64,000 nt of DNA from Gemmatimonadota bacterium (lineage in GTDB: Bacteria > Gemmatimonadota > Gemmatimonadetes > Gemmatimonadales > GWC2-71-9): the NCBI GenBank assembly GCA_003222035.1, contig QHUS01000048.1, forward strand, positions 1 to 64,000, read 5' to 3'. The notes under the pieces are model-generated. The model was not told where the DNA came from, ran no database searches, and saw nothing but the letters and a program-made list of their open reading frames with translations. Shown one piece after another: positions 59,337 through 64,000 of this stretch. Within the stretch, counting starts at the first letter, position 1; each line of letters opens with the position of its first letter. The translations under genes were made by a program, and so were the position numbers.

Positions 59337-60293
59337 CTAGGGCTGATCTCTCAGTTGAATCCGGTTGTTCTTCGCCCTTCCCTCCGGCGTGTCGTTGCTC
59401 ACGATCGGTTGATCGGGTCCGATGCCCACCGTCGTCAGGCGGTTCGCCGCGATGCCCTTGGAAATGAAATAGTCGCGTACCGCGTCCGCCCGTTCCTTGG
59501 ACAGCCGGATGTTCGCATCCCGGCTGCCGACGTTGTCGGTATGCCCTTCGATCAACACGCGCAGATCACCGCGCTCGCGGAGCCTGACGATCGCGCGATC
59601 GAGCGGGGCCTGCGCGCTCAAGGCGAGCTTCGCGGTCCCGGGCAAGAACGTGACGCCCTCGAGGACCAGGGCCGCCGCCACCGGCGCCAAGGCGGGCGAT
59701 ACCGGTTTCGCCTGCGTAGTGTCCTTCACCGGTGGCGTCGGCGCTTCCTCTTTACGGGGCCCGGCACCGAGCAACAGGCTGACACCGGCCTGGAAGGCGT
59801 AGTGCAGGTTCGGGTCGGCAGCGACCGCCTGGTCGAACATGTAATCCGCCAATGCTTCGCCACGCAACGCGAAGCGGTTGCCCATACGGATCCGCAACCC
59901 GGCCACTCCTCCGATCCCGTTTTCACTCGCGCTCAATCCGTTACTGAAGCTGTTGTACGCATAGCCGCCGCCCAGCACCAGGGCCAGGCGCGACCCCAGC
60001 ACGACGTTGCCCATGAACCGGATGTGCACAGGGACGTGATCCACGTCGGCACTGGTGGCCTTGATCGTGGTGGGGACGAAGCCGCCATCCGCTTCGATCG
60101 ACCAGTTGTCGGAAAAGAACCACCCCAGCCGCCCCCCGAACCCCGTGCCATCGTCCAGACCGATGTCGGTGTCGTAGACACTGTAGTGGGCAAACGCGCC
60201 AAGCTCGAGCGTCCCACGGCGCTGTGCGTGCGCCGGGACGAATGCCCCAGCCATCGTTGCAATGATGAGCACGAAGGGTCGTGTCACAGACAT
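59337..60293 (-). CDS. OmpA-family outer membrane protein
   Basis: A 318-residue protein with Sec signal (RPFVLIIATMAGAFVPAHAQ). Residues 25-175 show an eight-strand barrel pattern (LELGAFAHYSVYDTDIGLD, GGRLGWFFSDNWSIEADGGF), then a Pro/Thr linker (EEAPTPPVKDTTQAKP), and residues 205-318 the OmpA peptidoglycan-binding domain with VLIEGHTDNVGSRDANIRLSKERADAVRDYF and NRLTTVGIG, including the Asp/Arg pair that binds diaminopimelate. It anchors outer membrane to cell wall. Divergent from the next gene with a 20-bp palindrome between. Confidence 0.95.
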   Translation of the reverse strand: MSVTRPFVLIIATMAGAFVPAHAQRRGTLELGAFAHYSVYDTDIGLDDGTGFGGRLGWFFSDNWSIEADGGFVPTTIKATSADVDHVPVHIRFMGNVVLGSRLALVLGGGYAYNSFSNGLSASENGIGGVAGLRIRMGNRFALRGEALADYMFDQAVAADPNLHYAFQAGVSLLLGAGPRKEEAPTPPVKDTTQAKPVSPALAPVAAALVLEGVTFLPGTAKLALSAQAPLDRAIVRLRERGDLRVLIEGHTDNVGSRDANIRLSKERADAVRDYFISKGIAANRLTTVGIGPDQPIVSNDTPEGRAKNNRIQLRDQP

Positions 60294-60362
60294 GGGCGCT
60301 CTCTCCTCTGTTCGGGGCAGCGTCGCGGAGTCGCACGATGCGCAGGGGGCCGCCAGGCTGGC

Positions 60363-60382
60363 AATACGCCCTTAGGCGTATT
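60363..60382. promoter_or_regulatory. 20-bp perfect palindrome in a divergent region
   Basis: AATACGCC, CTTA, GGCGTATT: an 8-bp perfect inverted repeat with a 4-bp centre located between ompA-like (minus) and a secreted-protein gene (plus). The rest of this 128-bp gap contains nothing else I can identify. It can be an operator for a dimeric regulator or a hairpin terminating neither gene. Confidence 0.5.
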
Positions 60383-60421
60383 CCGGCTCCCGCACGCTGA
60401 GGCGAGGATTACATTCGAGCC

Positions 60422-62515
60422 ATGTCCGCATTGACCAGGGCAGTTGCCGGCGGTATGACACCGCTACTGCTGTGCACGTCTGCGCTACGCGCGCAGGACT
60501 ACAGCTGGCCGCGACAGATCGCGGTGTCCGCCGGCACCATCGTGCTGTACCAACCCCAGGCCGAGAAGCTCATCGGCAACGAGCTGACCGCGCGGGGAGC
60601 CATCGCGCTCAAGGTGACCGGCCGAGCCGATCCGATCTTCGGCGCCATGTGGATGACGGCCACGGTCGACGTGGATCGCGACTCCGGGATCGTCTGGCTC
60701 ACGAATCTCAAGGTCACGCGAGTGCGCTGGCCTGACGCAAAGCCGGAGCAGCAGCAGCGGTTCACCCAGTTCGTCGAGTCGGACTTCCCCACCACCGGGT
60801 TTCGCACCACCCTCGCGCGGTTTCAGGCGAGCCTGGCGTCGGCAGAGGCGGAGCGCACCCACACCGAGGGGCTGAAGGCCGACGCGCCGAAGATCGTCTT
60901 CGTCGAACAGCTCGCCGTGCTGCTGCTATACGACGGCGAGCCTCGGACGAAGCCGATCGAGAACACCGGCCTCGCGGTCGTGATCAACACGCCCTTCGGG
61001 GTGATAAAGGACACGGCCAGCGGCACCTACTGGCTGGGAGGGGGCAAAAAGGTCTGGTACTCGGCGACGGATGCCAAGGGCCCGTGGACAGCTGGGGGCA
61101 CGCCGCCGGACGACATCTTGAAGATGGCGCCGGCGGACACCGCGTCAGCGCGAGCAGACACGTCGACCGCGCGGGCAGACACCTCGCCACACCCGCCCCC
61201 GCCAGTGATCGTGACCGCGACGGAACCGACCGAGCTGGTGGTCACGCAAGGTCCACCCAAGTGGCAGACGACCGCCGGCGGCAAGCTGCTCTACGTGGAA
61301 AACACCGAGACGCCATGGATCCGAGAAACCGAGGGGCAGTATAACTACCTCCTCATCGCGGGACGGTGGTTCCGCAGCTCATCCACCCTGGGGCCGTGGA
61401 GCTCCGTCCGGGCAGACTCGCTCCCTAAGGCGTTTCAGGACATCCCGGCCGAGTCCCCGATCGGCGGCGTCCGGAGCTCGGTCGCGCTCACCGTGGAAGC
61501 CCAAGACGCGCTCCTCGATCTCGAGATCCCGCAGACGACCGCAGTGCAGCGCAGCAAGGCGACGCTGACGGTGAAGTACGACGGCGAGCCCAAGTTCACC
61601 GACATCGCGGGCACGTCGGTGGCGTACGCCGTCAACACGCAATCGCAGGTGCTACGGGTGGCCGGCGCGTACTTCGCGTGCGACAACGCCGTCTGGTTCA
61701 AGTCCTGGAGCCCGCAGGGGCCTTGGACGGTCGCCGACAGCATCCCCAAGGCCGAGATCGGCAAGATCCCGCCCAGCTCTCCGGTCTACAACCTGACCTT
61801 CGTGGATGTGTATGGCTCGACTCCCGACGTCGTGTATGTGGGTTACACGCCGGGGTATACGGGGTCCTACGCCTACTACGGCGTCCCCGTCTACGGCACG
61901 GGCTACTACTATCCGCCGTACGTGGGCCCGACCGTGTACTACCCGTACCCCGTGACGTACGGCGTGGCCGTGAGCTACAACCCCTATACGGGTTACGGCA
62001 TGGGTGCAACATGGGCCACGGGGTTTTTCGCCTTCAGTGTCGGCTTCGCGATCGGTAACAGCCACAATTACTATCCGGCGGGCGGCTACCGCAGCTGTTT
62101 CAACTGCACGGTCAACGTGAACCGGGGAAACAACAACGTCAACATCGGGAACTCGGCCGGCGGTGGTAACCGGCAGCGGCCCGGGAACAGACCATCACAG
62201 CAGCCCGCCAACTCGAACTTGTACAATCGTCCGGAGAACAAGGCCCGCACCGCGAACCACGGGAGCCGGGATGCCGCGGCGGGTCAACGCGGGGCCAATC
62301 AGACGGCGCGCGGCTCTAACAACGTGTTCGCCGACCCCAACGGCGGCGTCCATCGCCGCACGCAGAACGGGGGGTGGGAATCGCGCCAGGGCGGCGGCTG
62401 GTCGCAGGACCGGTCGGCCGGCAACCGGGGGATGGAGCGCGAGTATCAGGCGCGACAGCGCAGCTCAACCCGCTCCTCCGGCGGTGCTCGCGGAGGCGGA
62501 GGGCGCCGCCGGTAG
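60422..62515 (+). CDS. Large secreted protein with Tyr/Gly/Pro-rich C-terminus
   Basis: A 697-residue exported protein (signal SALTRAVAGGMTPLLLCTSALRAQ). Residues 30-480 repeat modules with VLYQPQAEKL-, LLYDGEPRTK- and LTVKYDGEPKFTDI-like sequences followed by YWLGGGKKVWYSATDAKGPW or FRSSSTLGPWSS, similar to proteins annotated carbohydrate-binding family V/XII. Residues 490-600 are a Tyr/Pro/Gly-rich hydrophobic stretch (YTPGYTGSYAYYG, YYYPPYVGP) with a hydrophobic core TWATGFFAFSVGFAIG. The rest is Asn/Gln/Arg/Gly-rich and disordered (NRGNNNVNIGNSAGG). Surface or matrix protein is plausible; no catalytic motif is seen. Confidence 0.85.
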   Translation: MSALTRAVAGGMTPLLLCTSALRAQDYSWPRQIAVSAGTIVLYQPQAEKLIGNELTARGAIALKVTGRADPIFGAMWMTATVDVDRDSGIVWLTNLKVTRVRWPDAKPEQQQRFTQFVESDFPTTGFRTTLARFQASLASAEAERTHTEGLKADAPKIVFVEQLAVLLLYDGEPRTKPIENTGLAVVINTPFGVIKDTASGTYWLGGGKKVWYSATDAKGPWTAGGTPPDDILKMAPADTASARADTSTARADTSPHPPPPVIVTATEPTELVVTQGPPKWQTTAGGKLLYVENTETPWIRETEGQYNYLLIAGRWFRSSSTLGPWSSVRADSLPKAFQDIPAESPIGGVRSSVALTVEAQDALLDLEIPQTTAVQRSKATLTVKYDGEPKFTDIAGTSVAYAVNTQSQVLRVAGAYFACDNAVWFKSWSPQGPWTVADSIPKAEIGKIPPSSPVYNLTFVDVYGSTPDVVYVGYTPGYTGSYAYYGVPVYGTGYYYPPYVGPTVYYPYPVTYGVAVSYNPYTGYGMGATWATGFFAFSVGFAIGNSHNYYPAGGYRSCFNCTVNVNRGNNNVNIGNSAGGGNRQRPGNRPSQQPANSNLYNRPENKARTANHGSRDAAAGQRGANQTARGSNNVFADPNGGVHRRTQNGGWESRQGGGWSQDRSAGNRGMEREYQARQRSSTRSSGGARGGGGRRR

Positions 62516-62519
62516 AGTC

Positions 62520-64000
62520 ATGCTTGACCCCATTCGGAGGCTACTAGCGGAAGCCGGCAAGGCCAAGCAGACCCGGGCCTTCTGGCAGGCGGCAACCGAC
62601 ATCCTGAGCGAGTGGGCCGGCGGCGCCCGGGTCCACCTCAGCTACAAGGGCCTGAACGAGTCGGGCAGTATCGAGGCCGGCACCCCCGGCAAGGACGGTG
62701 AGACGTTCCTCACCGACTATCATGACGCCGAGGGACGGCATGTCAGCGCGCGCTTCGAGGGACTTCCCGCCGGGACCCCCGGCGACGTGCTGCGCTCGGG
62801 CGTCGAGATCGCGACGCACCTCGCGGTCATGGTGGCGCGACGCAGCGGGCTCGAGCGTGAGCGCCGGCTCGGCACCTTTCTGGTCGAGCTCTCGCGCTGG
62901 CTCCTGGCGGCGCCCGAGCGCGAGCTGCTGTTGCGCTACACCCTGCAAAGCGTCACGAGTCTGGTCGACGCGCAGGGCGCCTACGTCGTGCTGCGCGCCG
63001 CGGACCAGGGTATGCTCCGAGTCGCGTCGACGGTCGGACAATGCGCCGAGTTCGATGTCGCCGAGATCCCTATCGACGCGAGCGTGACGGGCCGCGTCAT
63101 CCAGACGGGCGAGCCACTCCTGACCGATAACATCCTGAAGGAGGCCGGTGCCCGGAGCGACCTTTCGCCCTCCGGAACGGCGCGCGCGGCCATGATCGCC
63201 CCGCTACGCACATCGAGCGGGGTCGCTGGAGCCGTCGGCGTCGTGCGCTACGTGAGGCCCGGCTCGGAGGAGCCACCCCCCTTCACCCTGCTCGAGCTCC
63301 AATATCTCACCGCGGTGGCGGCCTACATCGCGGGGGGACTCGAGTTGTCGGAGGCCGTCAGCGGCGCCCGCGCCGCCGCCGAGCGAGCGCATGCCATGGT
63401 AGATGGGAGCCCCCTGCCGATGGCACTGGTGGATCGGAGCGGCCGTGTGCAGCAGCTGAACCAGGCGGCGTGCCGGCTGCTTGGGATCGCCTTCGAAGGG
63501 CAGGCGCTCGGGACCCACCTCGAGGCACTCGGCCTGTCGCCCAGCGAAATGTCGCTGCACCTGGTCCTCGCCCGGCCCCGCGACGGCCACCCGTGGCACG
63601 GTCGGGTGCTCGTGACGCAGCCGTCCGGCGACCGGCGTATCTGCGACTGCACGATCACCGGCTTGTCGGGCGTCGGACCGGACAGCCTGCTGGTGGCCCT
63701 GTACGACCGGACCGATGAGCTGCGCGCCCAGCGCGAGCTGATCGCGCGCGAGAAGCTCGCGACCGTCGGCGAGATCGCGAGCGGCGTGGCGCACGAGGTG
63801 AACAACCCGCTCGCGGCCATTCGCATGGAGGCGGAGCTGCTCGGCCGCGCCAGCAAGGACCCCGAAACGACCACCACGGCGGCGACCATAACGCGCGAGG
63901 TGGACCGCGCCGCGCGCATCGTCCGCAGCCTGCTCCGCTTGGCGCGCCGCGCCGACACCACCCCGACTCGCGTGCAGGTGAACGACCTGGTGCACGACGT
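62520..64000 (+). CDS. GAF-PAS histidine kinase, cut by the window end
   Basis: Partial sensor kinase, 493 residues visible, reading frame open to the last base. N-terminal helical region, then a GAF domain at about residues 130-275 (LLAAPERELLLRYTLQSVTSLV, VTGRVIQTGEPLLTDNILKEA), a PAS domain at about 290-400 (MVDGSPLPMALVDRSGRVQQLNQAACRLLG) and the HisKA helix with the phosphorylated histidine in VGEIASGVAHEVNNPLAAIRMEAELLG. No transmembrane segment, so likely soluble. The ATP-binding domain lies outside the window. Starts 5 nt after the preceding stop; a cognate receiver is not visible. Confidence 0.92.
   Translation, partial: MLDPIRRLLAEAGKAKQTRAFWQAATDILSEWAGGARVHLSYKGLNESGSIEAGTPGKDGETFLTDYHDAEGRHVSARFEGLPAGTPGDVLRSGVEIATHLAVMVARRSGLERERRLGTFLVELSRWLLAAPERELLLRYTLQSVTSLVDAQGAYVVLRAADQGMLRVASTVGQCAEFDVAEIPIDASVTGRVIQTGEPLLTDNILKEAGARSDLSPSGTARAAMIAPLRTSSGVAGAVGVVRYVRPGSEEPPPFTLLELQYLTAVAAYIAGGLELSEAVSGARAAAERAHAMVDGSPLPMALVDRSGRVQQLNQAACRLLGIAFEGQALGTHLEALGLSPSEMSLHLVLARPRDGHPWHGRVLVTQPSGDRRICDCTITGLSGVGPDSLLVALYDRTDELRAQRELIAREKLATVGEIASGVAHEVNNPLAAIRMEAELLGRASKDPETTTTAATITREVDRAARIVRSLLRLARRADTTPTRVQVNDLVHD

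Overview
The window is one contiguous, very GC-rich bacterial segment with tightly packed genes, many GTG/TTG starts, 4-nt ATGA/GTGA overlaps, numerous lipoprotein and Sec signal peptides, TonB-free outer-membrane-type barrels, and families such as DUF1800/DUF1501, M1 peptidases and LuxR-type regulators. This fits a Gemmatimonadota-like soil bacterium, probably a metagenome-assembled genome; that placement is inference. No rRNA, tRNA, CRISPR array, prophage or transposase was seen.

Layout. 1-522: 5' end of gyrA (minus). 815-4084: a frameshifted MDR dehydrogenase and an Ig-like/TolB-propeller protein (minus). 4255-9839: a basic tail protein, an NTF2-like lipoprotein, two periplasmic amidohydrolase lipoproteins, a membrane protein and selD, which is itself a selenoprotein with an in-frame UGA and a SECIS-like hairpin. 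9842-14538: universal stress protein, variant RNase H, dCMP deaminase, a barrel-cupredoxin fusion, a zinc-ribbon protein and a decarboxylating dehydrogenase. 14522-15775: an APC permease missing its first membrane segments. 15962-19725: thiolase, slipin and 3-hydroxyacyl-CoA dehydrogenase. 19773-24251: membrane protein, lipoprotein, DUF116, FAD oxidase, thyX. 24387-28005: a translationally coupled operon of two ATP-grasp ligases, a GNAT and lysine 2,3-aminomutase. 28143-37303: M1 peptidase, response regulator, alcohol dehydrogenase, beta-propeller lipoprotein, a chimeric remnant, EF-G2 and an MFS exporter. 37345-39370: Rieske-flavodoxin fusion and small proteins.

39388-44697 is a minus-strand operon headed by an EgtD-like methyltransferase, followed by an OpuC-type ABC importer and two exporters. 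Divergent from it, starting at 44792, is the most interesting item: a 30-residue peptide made of two near-identical IVETxELVPxCH copies with its own Shine-Dalgarno and promoter, followed by an aldo-keto reductase with a PqqD-like C-terminal domain, a divergent DUF692 (MNIO) protein, a secreted LssY_C protein and a DUF692-partner-like protein with a winged-helix tail. This looks like an undescribed RiPP (ribosomally made, modified peptide) pathway. After it come an ArsC-like protein, DinB, an alpha/beta hydrolase, MaoC, an ABC exporter, the DUF1800/DUF1501 pair, a DsbA/peroxiredoxin/HtrA operon, SDR, OmpA, a large secreted protein and a GAF-PAS histidine kinase cut by the window end.

A second theme is a dispersed class of short tandem repeats, almost all with a 7-bp unit, of several unrelated sequence families (for example CCCGACA, GCGGAAC, GGGACGA, GTGCGTG). 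They sit directly before start codons, often as two inverted arms around a 15-70 bp spacer, and some are translated as linkers or protein ends. Three genes show internal deletions or frameshifts, which could be real decay or assembly error.
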